The notes under the pieces were generated by a model, which did not search any database, was not told where the DNA came from, and worked only from the letters and a program-made list of their open reading frames with translations. From contig NZ_JASHJX010000020.1 in NCBI RefSeq assembly GCF_030732985.1, positions 1-64,000 of the forward strand: a stretch of DNA of 64,000 nt, in the 5' to 3' direction. Source of the stretch: Nioella sp. MMSF_3534. Its GTDB lineage: Bacteria > Pseudomonadota > Alphaproteobacteria > Rhodobacterales > Rhodobacteraceae. A program made the translations under genes and the position numbers. Shown one piece after another: positions 53,018 to 62,151 of this stretch (positions within the stretch are counted from its first letter, which is position 1; each line of letters begins with the position of its first letter).

Positions 53018-54565
53018 ATGGCCAGGATCGCCGTTTTGGGCTTTCTCCTCGAAAGCAACCGGTTCGCGCCGAGGACGCATCGCGCCGATTTTGACCGTCG
53101 AACATGGCTTGAAGGGCAGGAGATCCTGACCGATGCCGCCAGCGATGCGCCGCGGCAGGGGGCTGAGATCCCGGCGTTTCTGGAGGAGGTTTGCAGCCAC
53201 CTGCATGCGGAGGTGCTGCCCGTTCTTGTGGCTGGTGCAGAGCCAGGTGGCCCGTTGGGCGAAGACGTGCTGCGTACTGTTCTGGGCATGGTGCGTGGTC
53301 GATTGGCTGACCTTGGGCCGATTGACGGGGTTTATGTTGCCAGCCATGGCGCGATGGTCGGCGTAGAGACTCTCGACCCCGATGGCGCTTTTCTAGAGGT
53401 CATTCGAGAGGCCGTCGGGCCGCATGTGCCTGTCGTCGCGACGCTTGATCTTCATGCAAACCTTTCCGACAGGATGGTCCGTGCCGCCAATTGCCTGATT
53501 GGCTACCGCACCAATCCCCATGTCGATCAGGCACAGGTTGCAAGAGAGGCCGCGATCATCCTTTCCCGCATGATCAAGGGAACCAGGTTCCACATGCGCC
53601 ATCTGCGCCTGCCAATGACACCGGCCAGCGTGACCTTGCTGACAGATGGTTCGGGGCCCTATGCCGAACAGGTCCGGGAAGCGGCCCGCCTTACGGATGC
53701 TCATGGGATTGTCGCGAATGCCACCGTGCTTGGCGGGTTTGTCTATAGCGATACGCCCGACAACGGTGTGGCTGTGCTTGTCACGGCGACGGACCGAACC
53801 GTTGCTGAGCGCGAGACCGCACGTCTGGCCGGGCAGCTTTGGGCCGAAAGACACCGGTTCACGCGGAGCCTGACATCAATCGCGGATGCCATTCAAGCGG
53901 TCACCGCTGCGGACGGCGCGCGATGGATCCTGTCGGATGCTGGTGACAATCCCGGCGGTGGCGGCCTCGGGACATCCAGCGATCTCTTGCAGGCCCTGAT
54001 CGCAGCCAAGGCCGATGATGTACTCTATGGGCTTTTCATCGACGCGGACCTCGCGGCCGAAGCCGCCTCTGCCGGGTTAGGCGCGAGGTTCACCGCGCGG
54101 TTCCTGCGCGGCGGGTCCGACGGATTCGGCGTGCCGTTTGCCGTCGAAGCGGAGGTTGTTGCCCTGAGTGACGGATGCGTCGTAGGGCGACGCGGGCTCG
54201 TCGCTGGCCGACGCGTGGATCTGGGGCCGACAGCTGCCTTGAGAATCGAGGGCGTGACCGTGGTTGTCGCCAGCAGCCGCAAGCAATGCGCCGACCCGAT
54301 CTATTTCGAGCATCTCGGGCTCGATCCAAGGGATTTTCGGGCCCTGGTCGTCAAAAGCCGCGGCCATTTCCGCGCGGGGTTCGACGAGTTCTTCACGCCG
54401 GAACAGGTGCTTGAAGTGGACACGACGGGTCTGACCAGCCCGGTTCTGGGCAATTTCGTTTTCAGCGGTTTGCCGCGCCCTGTCTATCCGCTTGATGCGG
54501 ATGCCGTCTGGTCACCGCCTGACTGGGCCATCCCGTATCTCGAAGCCCAGGAGCTGTTACCATGA
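53018..54565 (+). CDS. M81-family (MlrC-like) metallopeptidase 1
   Basis: A 515-residue protein of the MlrC/DUF1485 family, named for a linear-microcystin-degrading peptidase. Motifs: GFLLESNRFAP, VASHGAMVG and ATLDLHANLSDRMV (probable zinc region), with a C-terminal MlrC_C domain ending LDADAVWSPP. Its natural substrate here is unknown; the neighbouring Dpp-type transporter suggests peptides. The in-frame start at 52985 is less likely. The stop overlaps the second M81 gene by 4 bases. No clear ribosome site is seen. Confidence 0.87.
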   Translation: MARIAVLGFLLESNRFAPRTHRADFDRRTWLEGQEILTDAASDAPRQGAEIPAFLEEVCSHLHAEVLPVLVAGAEPGGPLGEDVLRTVLGMVRGRLADLGPIDGVYVASHGAMVGVETLDPDGAFLEVIREAVGPHVPVVATLDLHANLSDRMVRAANCLIGYRTNPHVDQAQVAREAAIILSRMIKGTRFHMRHLRLPMTPASVTLLTDGSGPYAEQVREAARLTDAHGIVANATVLGGFVYSDTPDNGVAVLVTATDRTVAERETARLAGQLWAERHRFTRSLTSIADAIQAVTAADGARWILSDAGDNPGGGGLGTSSDLLQALIAAKADDVLYGLFIDADLAAEAASAGLGARFTARFLRGGSDGFGVPFAVEAEVVALSDGCVVGRRGLVAGRRVDLGPTAALRIEGVTVVVASSRKQCADPIYFEHLGLDPRDFRALVVKSRGHFRAGFDEFFTPEQVLEVDTTGLTSPVLGNFVFSGLPRPVYPLDADAVWSPPDWAIPYLEAQELLP

Positions 54566-56019
54566 GCTATCGTATCGCCCTAGCCGGGCTGCATATGGAA
54601 TGCGCGACCTTCCTGCCTCATGTCACCGGTCATGACGTGTTCGAGGCGGGAACCAAGCGCGGCCCGGATCTTGTCGAGACCTTTCACAACTCCAACACCG
54701 TCATGGGAGGCTTCCTGAGGGTCCTTGATGAGGCCGGGGCGGAGCCCGTCCCGATCCTTCATGCCGATGGCGGGGCCGCAGGGTTGGCCGATCAGGCGGC
54801 GGTCGCGGCCTATCGTCAGGAAATCGTGGACGGCATTGGTGCCGTTCGGGGCAGTGTTGATGGGGTTTTGTTGCATCTGCACGGGGCGATGGTCACCCAG
54901 GACGAATTGGACCCGGACGCGCGCACGCTCGACGCGATCCGACTGACTGCCGGACCGCATATGCCGATCATGGTTGCACTGGATTACCATGCCAATCTGG
55001 ACGCGCAGTCTATCGCGGGGGCGACGGCGGTATTCGGCTATCGGTACTCTCCTCACATTGACATGGGGGCAACGGGCGAACGCGCGGCGCGATGCCTGTT
55101 GAAGACCCTGAGGGGCGAAATTCGCCCCGCCATGGCTTTGGCCAGGCCGGGGTTGATCCTGCCGTCCATCTTTTCCGCAACGGATCTCGTCCCCCTCAAG
55201 GGCCTTGTCGAGAGGGCAAAACGTGCCTCTGACGACGCCGCCGGATATCGGGACGTGTCGCTCTTTGCCGGGTTTGCCTATGCGGATGTTCCCAATTGCG
55301 GGGCATCGGTCGTGGCGGTCGTCGATGGAACAGGGGAGGAGGCGCAGGCCTTGGCAGACGACCTTTCGGATCAGGTCGATCACCACAGGCAGGCCCTTGC
55401 CGCTCCCGTTCCTGTCTATGGGCTGGAAGAGTGCATTGAAAAAGCGTGCGCCATCGCGGGTGCGTCGGATCGTCCGGTTGTCATCCTGGAACATGCAGAC
55501 CGCGCAAATGACAGCACCCATGGGTTGCGCCACTTGCTGGCCCTTTCCGACCAGATGCGGATTGCGGTGCCCTTCCTCTGGGATCCGGGGTCGGTGGCAG
55601 AGGCCATCGCGGCCGGTCAGGGCGCGGAGGTTGCGCTGTGCCTCGGGGGGCATTCCGCCCCGAAAGCTGGCGGTCCGATCCGCGTGACGGCACGGGTCGA
55701 TGCCGTGAAGCGGGATTTCAGATATCGCGGCACCGGAGAGATGCGGGCGGGCAGCGAGGTTCGCCTGGGGGACAGCGTTCTGCTGGATGTGGGCGGTATG
55801 AAGATCAGTGTCACGAGCCTGTCACAAAGTGCGATCGACTTTGACCCGTTCTTGCAGTTCGATCTCGATCCCAAGGCGTTCGACATTGTCCTGCTAAGGT
55901 CGAAAACGCATTTTCGGGCCGCCTGGGACGGCTTCGCCGCCGCAATCGTCATCATCGACACAGCGGATTACGGGCCGGCGGATATCTCCAAACTTCCTTA
56001 TGAACACGCGCGCCCATAA
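54562..56019 (+). CDS. M81-family (MlrC-like) metallopeptidase 2
   Basis: A 485-residue paralogue of the preceding gene: GLHMECATFLPH, HLHGAMVTQDELDPDA, VALDYHANLDAQS and LLRSKTHFRAAWDGF. Many MlrC-type proteins are encoded beside oligopeptide ABC transporters and amidohydrolases, as here. The adjacent, translationally coupled pair may act as a heteromer or on successive substrates. Confidence 0.88.
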   Translation: MSYRIALAGLHMECATFLPHVTGHDVFEAGTKRGPDLVETFHNSNTVMGGFLRVLDEAGAEPVPILHADGGAAGLADQAAVAAYRQEIVDGIGAVRGSVDGVLLHLHGAMVTQDELDPDARTLDAIRLTAGPHMPIMVALDYHANLDAQSIAGATAVFGYRYSPHIDMGATGERAARCLLKTLRGEIRPAMALARPGLILPSIFSATDLVPLKGLVERAKRASDDAAGYRDVSLFAGFAYADVPNCGASVVAVVDGTGEEAQALADDLSDQVDHHRQALAAPVPVYGLEECIEKACAIAGASDRPVVILEHADRANDSTHGLRHLLALSDQMRIAVPFLWDPGSVAEAIAAGQGAEVALCLGGHSAPKAGGPIRVTARVDAVKRDFRYRGTGEMRAGSEVRLGDSVLLDVGGMKISVTSLSQSAIDFDPFLQFDLDPKAFDIVLLRSKTHFRAAWDGFAAAIVIIDTADYGPADISKLPYEHARP

Positions 56020-56204
56020 CCCGTCAGGCGACGCCAAGCCCTTCTATTGATCCGGTTTCCTGGTGCCCTGCATCAGCCGAAGGGAAAAAAATGCTACCCG
56101 TATCCGGAAAATTGCGTCTAACGTGAGCCATGCCTGAAAAAAGGTGCCCCCAAGAGCACCCCTCGAAAAAGGCATCGAACCGTTGAAAACAGGGAGTTAA
56201 TGCA

Positions 56205-57776
56205 ATGTGGAAGTCATTGTCTGCCGCAACGCTTGCGGCGGGGATGGTTTTGGGCACAGTCGCCCATGCCGAAGATATTACGATTGCGGTGGCGTCCGAG
56301 GTCACGGCCATGGACCCGCACTACCATAACACCGGCAACAACAACCAGATCGTGGGGCTGATCTACGATCGCCTTCTGCATCAGGACAGCAACCAGCAGC
56401 TTGGGCCGGGCCTTGCCGTCGAGTGGGGACCGATTGCCGATGATGTCTGGGAGTTTCAGCTTCGTGAAGGCGTGACCTTCCATGACGGCTCTGCCTTCAC
56501 CGCCGAAGACGTGGTCTTCAGCTACGAGCGTGTGCCGAACGTGCCCAACAGCCCGTCGTCTTTCGCGACCTACACTGCGGGCATCGCCGAGATCATCGTT
56601 GTTGACGATCATACCATTCAGTTCCGCACCAATGGTCCTTACCCGCTGCTTCCGATCGACCTGTCCACCATTCAGATCATCAGTTCGGAAAATCCCGAGG
56701 CAACAACGGAAGAGTTCAACGCCGGCCCCGCCAGCATCGGAACCGGCCCGTACCGCTTCGTCAGCTACACTCCAGGTGAAAGCATCGTGCTGGAAGCCAA
56801 CCCCGACTATTGGGGTGGTGCTCCGCAGTTCGATACCGTCACCTATCGTCCCATCAGCTCTGACGCGGCGCGCGTCGCGGCGCTTCTGGCGGGCGATGTC
56901 GATGTGATCTCGGGTGTGCCGACATCCGACATCGAAACGCTTGAAGGCAACGAGGACATCGTTCTCAGCCAGGGCGTGTCGAACCGGGTGATCTACCTGC
57001 ATATCGATAGCCGTCGGGTCTATTCACCTTTCGTAACGGACAACGACGGCAACCAGATCTTCAATCCGTTCCAGGACGTGCGGGTGCGGCGCGCCATTTC
57101 TATGGCAATCGACCGCGAAACCATCGTGGAAGAGGTGATGGAAGGTATCGCAATCCCCGCCGGCCAGGTGCTGCCGGAAGGGTTCTTCGGTGTCTCCGAC
57201 AATATCGAGGTGCCGGAATACGACCCGGAAGGCGCGCGCGAACTGCTGGCCGAGGCGGGGTATCCGGACGGCTTCCGCCTGACGATCCACGGCCCGAACG
57301 ACCGCTACATCAATGACGAGCAGATCGCCCAGGCAATCGCGCAGATGCTGACCCGTGTCGGCATTCAGACCGAAGTCGAAACCATGCCGCGGTCGGTCTA
57401 TTTCGGCCGCGCGACAGGGGACGAGAACGGATCCGAGTTCTCCTTGATGCTGGTTGGCTGGGGATCGGGCACCGGTGAAGCCTCTTCGCCGCTGCGCGCG
57501 CTGTTGCACACGCGCGACGACGATACGGGCCTTGGCCGGACGAACCGTGGCCGCTATTCGAGCGCCGCGTTCGACGCAACCCTGCAACTGGCGCTGAACA
57601 CCGTCGACGACGATCTTCGCCAGGAATTGCTGGCGCGGGCGACGGAAATCGCCATGCGTGAAATCGGGCTGATCCCGACGCATTTCCAGGTGAACACCTG
57701 GGCCACGCGTGCCGGACTTCGGTACATCCCGCGGACGGACGAATACACGCGTCCGACCAATGTGGTGATCGAATAA
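56205..57776 (+). CDS. Peptide ABC transporter, substrate-binding protein (SBP family 5)
   Basis: A 523-residue protein with signal peptide MWKSLSAATLAAGMVLGTVAHA and the DppA/OppA fold: VWEFQLREGVTFHDGSAFTA and YRFVSYTPGESIVLEANPDYW are the family signatures. It delivers peptides or a related ligand to the permease below. The upstream gap (56020-56204) contains a small GGTGC/GCACC hairpin and AGGGAG before the ATG, and may carry a promoter separate from the M81 genes. Confidence 0.92.
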   Translation: MWKSLSAATLAAGMVLGTVAHAEDITIAVASEVTAMDPHYHNTGNNNQIVGLIYDRLLHQDSNQQLGPGLAVEWGPIADDVWEFQLREGVTFHDGSAFTAEDVVFSYERVPNVPNSPSSFATYTAGIAEIIVVDDHTIQFRTNGPYPLLPIDLSTIQIISSENPEATTEEFNAGPASIGTGPYRFVSYTPGESIVLEANPDYWGGAPQFDTVTYRPISSDAARVAALLAGDVDVISGVPTSDIETLEGNEDIVLSQGVSNRVIYLHIDSRRVYSPFVTDNDGNQIFNPFQDVRVRRAISMAIDRETIVEEVMEGIAIPAGQVLPEGFFGVSDNIEVPEYDPEGARELLAEAGYPDGFRLTIHGPNDRYINDEQIAQAIAQMLTRVGIQTEVETMPRSVYFGRATGDENGSEFSLMLVGWGSGTGEASSPLRALLHTRDDDTGLGRTNRGRYSSAAFDATLQLALNTVDDDLRQELLARATEIAMREIGLIPTHFQVNTWATRAGLRYIPRTDEYTRPTNVVIE

Positions 57777-57787
57777 GTGACCTGATG

Positions 57788-57815
57788 CGGGCGGAGGGTT
57801 TCGGCCCTCCGCCCG
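57788..57815 (+). promoter_or_regulatory. Strong hairpin between binding-protein and permease genes
   Basis: An 11-bp perfect stem CGGGCGGAGGG/CCCTCCGCCCG with a 6-base loop and no T-run. It is typical of 3' stem-loops that keep the binding-protein mRNA abundant relative to the permease part of the operon. Confidence 0.7.
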
Positions 57816-57885
57816 TCCCTTGCCAAACGGCTGTTGAGTGTCCTCGGTTCTTGATGGGGACCACGTTAGGGACAGATCTGCGACC

Positions 57886-58863
57886 ATGACGGTTTTCATA
57901 ATCCGCCGATTGATGCAGAGCATCCTCGTCATCCTTGTCATGACGGTTCTCGTGTTCGCGGGGGTCTATGCAATCGGCAATCCGGTTGAAATCCTGATCA
58001 GCCAGGACGCCACCGAGGCAGAGCGGGCAGCCGCCATCGCCCGGCTCGGACTCGACAGAAGTCTGCCCGAACAATATCTCGCCTTTCTGGGCAATCTTGT
58101 CAGGGGCGATCTGGGCACCAGTTTCGTTTTTGGCGAACCGGCCCTGCAACTGGTGCTGCAACGCTTTCCGGCGACGATGGAACTTGCCATCTGCGCGATG
58201 ATCCTTGCGATTTTCATAGGGGTTCCACTGGGTCTCTATGCAGGCCTGAAACCCGAAAGCATCGCTGGCCGGACAATCATGACCGGTTCGATCTTCGGGT
58301 TCTCGCTGCCCAATTTCTGGCAAGGCTTGATGCTTATCATGCTGTTTGCCGTGATCCTTCAATGGCTGCCCGCCGGTGGCCGGGGGGAGCGCGGCGAATT
58401 CCTCGGGATAGAAAGCAGTTTCTTTTCCTGGGATGGGATAAGCCATCTGATCCTGCCGGCGATCAATCTGGCCCTGTTCAAGACAAGCCTCGTCATCCGC
58501 CTGACCCGCGCCTCGGTGCGTGAGACGATCAATCTGGACTATGTGAAATTCGCCCGAGCGAAGGGGCTGCGGCCCCGCCGCGTCATTGGCCTGCATGTCC
58601 TCAAGAACATCATGATTCCGCTTGTCACCATCATCGGCCTGGAATTCGGCTCGGTCATCGCCTTCGCCGTCGTGACCGAGACAGTGTTCGCCTGGCCTGG
58701 TATGGGCAAGCTCATCATCGATAGCATCTTCCAGCTCGACCGGCCGGTAATCGTCGCCTATCTAATCGTGATTGTGTGCCTTTTCATCACCATCAACCTC
58801 ATCGTGGATATCCTCTACGCAATTCTGGACCCGCGCGTCCGGCTTTCGGACCAAAAGGCATGA
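57886..58863 (+). CDS. Peptide ABC transporter permease (DppB-like)
   Basis: A 325-residue six-helix permease starting MTVFIIRRLMQSILVILVM, with the DppB-type N-terminal region (LGLDRSLPEQYLAFLGNLVRGDLG) and the coupling EAA loop around YVKFARAKGLRPRRVIGLHVL. It is probably paired with the DppC-like subunit, whose ATG overlaps its stop by 4 bases. Confidence 0.93.
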   Translation: MTVFIIRRLMQSILVILVMTVLVFAGVYAIGNPVEILISQDATEAERAAAIARLGLDRSLPEQYLAFLGNLVRGDLGTSFVFGEPALQLVLQRFPATMELAICAMILAIFIGVPLGLYAGLKPESIAGRTIMTGSIFGFSLPNFWQGLMLIMLFAVILQWLPAGGRGERGEFLGIESSFFSWDGISHLILPAINLALFKTSLVIRLTRASVRETINLDYVKFARAKGLRPRRVIGLHVLKNIMIPLVTIIGLEFGSVIAFAVVTETVFAWPGMGKLIIDSIFQLDRPVIVAYLIVIVCLFITINLIVDILYAILDPRVRLSDQKA

Positions 58864-60155
58864 GCAGCATCGAGATCGACCCCGGCACCGCGTCGGCCCC
58901 CGACCAGAAACCGGTCAAGCCGGTGCCCCTTGCGGTGCGTATTGCGCGGGACTTCGTTGAAAGCCCGCTTGCTGTGCTCGGGCTGGTGATCTTGCTGTGT
59001 ATCGTCTCAATAGCGATCCTTGCGACGGTCATCGCGCCTCAGAACCCCTACGATCTGTCCGAAATCCGACTGGAGGACAGCCGTCAGCCACCCGGTTCCC
59101 TTCGGATGACCGATCCGTGGGAAACCGATCTTATCCTCGCCATTGACCCGACGGCCGAAGGTCGAACCGAGATCACCTTCCCGGATGAGGCCCCCTTTGA
59201 TGGCGCGGTGCTGTCCTGGACGCCGGTTGGCGACGAAAATGCCGTGGTGGTTCGCCTTGTCTTCGACCCGGCACTGGACAGTGTTCCGCTAGAGCCCCTG
59301 CGGCTCGATGAATTGCCGCGTGGCGCCGATCTGAATGTCGGGGAGAAGCATAGTTTCCGGTCGTTCTGGACTGTCGAGCCTGCGGATCTTGAGGAATTCA
59401 CGATCTCCTCCGACCGTGCCCTGGATCAGCCCTTCGAGCTGGAGCTGGCCGTCCATGGGACCGAAGGCGAGACGATCATGACCTATTGGCTGGGGACGGA
59501 TGGTCAGGGGCGCGACATGCTGTCGGCGATCATGTATGGCCTGCGGACCAGCCTTGCTGTCGGTGTCGTCTCCTGCTTCTTCGCCATGGTCATCGGCCTG
59601 AGCCTCGGCATGATTGCCGCCTTTTTCGGCGGCAGGATTGAAACCGTGATCATGCGCATCGTCGATCTTCAGCTCAGTTTCCCGACGATTCTCGTGGCCC
59701 TGATGCTGCTCGCAATCCTCGGATCAGGGGTCGAGAAGGTCATGCTGGCACTTGTAATCGTGCAGTGGGCCTACTTTGCGCGAACTGCCAGATCCGTGGC
59801 CCTTGTTGAGCGCAGCAAGGAATACGTGGAGGCCGCTCAGTGCCTTGCCCTGTCCCGCACCCGCGTCATCTTCCGGCATCTTCTGCCGAACTGCCTGCCA
59901 CCAATCATCGTCGTTGCGACCGTGCAGGTGGCAAATGCGATTGCGCTGGAGGCGACCTTGTCATTCCTTGGGATCGGCCTGCCGGTGACAGAACCAAGCC
60001 TTGGCCTGCTGATCTCGAACGGTTTTGAATACATGCTGTCCGGTCGCTATTGGATCAGCGTCTATCCCGGCATCGCGCTGCTGATCACGATCATCGCCAT
60101 CAACCTTGTGGGGGACCGTTTGCGTGATATCCTGAACCCGAGGCTGAACCGATGA
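58860..60155 (+). CDS. Peptide ABC transporter permease (DppC-like) with large periplasmic insert
   Basis: A 431-residue permease, about 130 longer than usual DppC. The first membrane helix is near residues 40-65. The normal DppC sequence resumes at YWLGTDGQGRDMLSAIMYGL (about residue 205) and runs to the end with five helices and the EAA loop YVEAAQCLALSRTRVIFRHL. Between them lies a roughly 120-residue acidic, beta-rich segment (e.g. DPWETDLILAIDPTAEGRTE, LDELPRGADLNVGEKHSF) placed in the periplasm. It could contact the binding protein or a substrate-processing enzyme. Confidence 0.92.
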   Translation: MSSIEIDPGTASAPDQKPVKPVPLAVRIARDFVESPLAVLGLVILLCIVSIAILATVIAPQNPYDLSEIRLEDSRQPPGSLRMTDPWETDLILAIDPTAEGRTEITFPDEAPFDGAVLSWTPVGDENAVVVRLVFDPALDSVPLEPLRLDELPRGADLNVGEKHSFRSFWTVEPADLEEFTISSDRALDQPFELELAVHGTEGETIMTYWLGTDGQGRDMLSAIMYGLRTSLAVGVVSCFFAMVIGLSLGMIAAFFGGRIETVIMRIVDLQLSFPTILVALMLLAILGSGVEKVMLALVIVQWAYFARTARSVALVERSKEYVEAAQCLALSRTRVIFRHLLPNCLPPIIVVATVQVANAIALEATLSFLGIGLPVTEPSLGLLISNGFEYMLSGRYWISVYPGIALLITIIAINLVGDRLRDILNPRLNR

Positions 60156-61138
60156 GCCTGCTGAGCATCGACAACCTGAGAACCCATTTCTTCACCAAGG
60201 CGGGCGTGGTGAAGTCCGTTGACGGTGTCTCGTTCGATCTCGACCGGGGCGAGATCCTCGGCATCGTGGGAGAGAGCGGTTCGGGAAAATCCGTGACGGG
60301 CTTTTCGATCATGGGGCTGGTCGATCAGCCCGGCCGGATCGTGGAAGGGTCCATTCGCTTCGATGGTCAGGATCTGGTGGCATTGCCGGAACCGAAGATG
60401 CGCGACCTGCGCGGACGCCGGATCGCAATGATCTTTCAGGACCCGATGATGACGCTCAATCCCGTCCTCAGGGTCGATACCCAGATGATCGAAGCACTGC
60501 GGGCGCACGGAAAATGGACGGATGAGGATGCGCGGCAAAGGTGCCGGGACGTCTTGGGGCAGGTTGGCATTCCCAGCCCGGATGAGCGTCTGAAAAGCTA
60601 TCCGCACCAGTTTTCCGGCGGCATGCGTCAGCGTGTGGCCATCGCGATTGCCCTTCTGCATCAGCCGGACCTGATCATCGCGGACGAGCCTACGACGGCG
60701 CTTGATGTCACCATTCAGGCGCAGATCCTCTACGAAGTTCAGAAACTCGTGGCCGAACATAACACGGCGATGATCTGGGTCACCCATGACCTTGCGGTGG
60801 TGGCTGGCCTCGCGAACCGGGTGGCGGTGATGTATGCGGGGCGGATCGTGGAGATGGGCACCACCGAAGAGGTCGTGAACAGGCCTTTCCATCCCTACAC
60901 TTCCGGCCTGATCGGCTCTGCCCCGTCCCGGAATGCGCGTGGTACGCGGCTGACCCAGATCCGGGGGATGGCGCCCTTGCCGATGAACCTTCCGGCCGGG
61001 TGCGCGTTCCGGCCCAGATGCGACCGCGCCAGCGAGGCCTGTGCAGCGGCACCCGACGCCACCACGCCCGAGGGCGATCACCTGGTCCGGTGTCATCATC
61101 CCCTTGGCGTCGGACAGGACCGGGGGACGGCGGCATGA
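60152..61138 (+). CDS. Peptide ABC transporter ATPase (DppD-like)
   Basis: A 328-residue ATPase: Walker A GESGSGKSVT, Q-loop IFQDPMMTLNP, signature FSGGMRQRV, Walker B LIIADEPTTALD and the C-terminal oligopeptide-type CAFRPRCDRASEAC cysteine motif (four Cys in the extension, possibly iron-sulfur). It overlaps both neighbours by 4 bases. Confidence 0.94.
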   Translation: MSLLSIDNLRTHFFTKAGVVKSVDGVSFDLDRGEILGIVGESGSGKSVTGFSIMGLVDQPGRIVEGSIRFDGQDLVALPEPKMRDLRGRRIAMIFQDPMMTLNPVLRVDTQMIEALRAHGKWTDEDARQRCRDVLGQVGIPSPDERLKSYPHQFSGGMRQRVAIAIALLHQPDLIIADEPTTALDVTIQAQILYEVQKLVAEHNTAMIWVTHDLAVVAGLANRVAVMYAGRIVEMGTTEEVVNRPFHPYTSGLIGSAPSRNARGTRLTQIRGMAPLPMNLPAGCAFRPRCDRASEACAAAPDATTPEGDHLVRCHHPLGVGQDRGTAA

Positions 61139-62130
61139 CCACTCCGATCATTGAACTGGAAGCCGTGTCCAAGCGGTTTGTGAAGAAGCTCGACATTGCC
61201 GAGAAATTCGCCCGCCGCCTCGGGGCCAAGGTCGAGGAACACACGGTGCACGCGGTGGACAGCGTGAACCTGTCGATCATGCCGGGGGAAGTGGTGGGTC
61301 TGGTCGGGGAAAGCGGCTGCGGGAAAAGCACGCTTGGCCGCTGCGTGGCTGGAGTCCATCAACCCTCTGACGGTGTCATCCGGTATCTCGGACAGGATGT
61401 GCGAACCCTGCGTGGCAAGGACTTGCTGGAAAGCCGGTTGAAGGTCCAGATGATCTTTCAGGACCCCATGAGCAGCCTCAATCCGCGCCTGAAAGTGTCC
61501 GACATCATTAGCGAGGCCCCCCTTTTCCATGGCCTGATCAAACGCGGCGAGGTCGAGGATTACGTGGCGATGACCATGCAGCGGGTGGGGCTCGATCCGT
61601 CCTATCGTCATCGCTACCCGCATCAGTTTTCCGGCGGTCAGCGCCAGCGTATCGGCATCGCGCGCGCCCTGGCCGTGCAGCCGGATTTCATCGTCTGCGA
61701 CGAAGCCGTCGCCGCGCTTGACGTGTCGATTCAGGCACAGGTTCTGAACCTGTTCATGGACCTGCGCGAGGATCTGGGGCTGACATATCTGTTCATCAGC
61801 CACGATCTGGGCGTGGTCGAGCATCTCAGCGACCGCGTGGTGATCATGTATCTGGGACGGGTCGTCGAAACGGCACCGACGGAAGAGCTGTTCGCGGCAC
61901 CGAACCATCCCTACACGCAGGCCCTGTTGGCAGAGGCGCCACGCCTCGAAACGGACCGGCGGATCTACGCGCCCATCAAGGGGGAGATCCCGTCCCCTCT
62001 GGACCCGCCGAAAGGATGCCATTTCCATCCGCGCTGTCCGCATGCCACCGAACGCTGCCGGATCGAGGTGCCCGCGCTGAAGGAAATCTCGCCCGGCCGC
62101 ACCAGCGCCTGCCACCTGAACGACGGATAA
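61135..62130 (+). CDS. Peptide ABC transporter ATPase (DppF-like)
   Basis: A 331-residue ATPase: Walker A GESGCGKST, Q-loop IFQDPMSSLNP, signature FSGGQRQRIG, Walker B FIVCDEAVAALD and the terminal CHFHPRCPHATERC motif. Walker B has Glu-Ala-Val where most have Glu-Pro/Ala-Thr, a minor change. The N-terminal RFVKKLDIAEKFARRLGAK insert before TVHAVDSVNL is common in DppF-type subunits. It completes the transporter; the stop is convergent with the M14-type gene. Confidence 0.94.
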   Translation: MTTPIIELEAVSKRFVKKLDIAEKFARRLGAKVEEHTVHAVDSVNLSIMPGEVVGLVGESGCGKSTLGRCVAGVHQPSDGVIRYLGQDVRTLRGKDLLESRLKVQMIFQDPMSSLNPRLKVSDIISEAPLFHGLIKRGEVEDYVAMTMQRVGLDPSYRHRYPHQFSGGQRQRIGIARALAVQPDFIVCDEAVAALDVSIQAQVLNLFMDLREDLGLTYLFISHDLGVVEHLSDRVVIMYLGRVVETAPTEELFAAPNHPYTQALLAEAPRLETDRRIYAPIKGEIPSPLDPPKGCHFHPRCPHATERCRIEVPALKEISPGRTSACHLNDG

Positions 62131-62151
62131 GGCCAGAGCCGGGGCACAATT

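Noticed and set aside
53018-56019. Microcystin-degradation (mlr) cluster
   Set aside because: Only MlrC-type genes are present; mlrA, mlrB and mlrD are absent, and M81 proteins are common in non-degraders.
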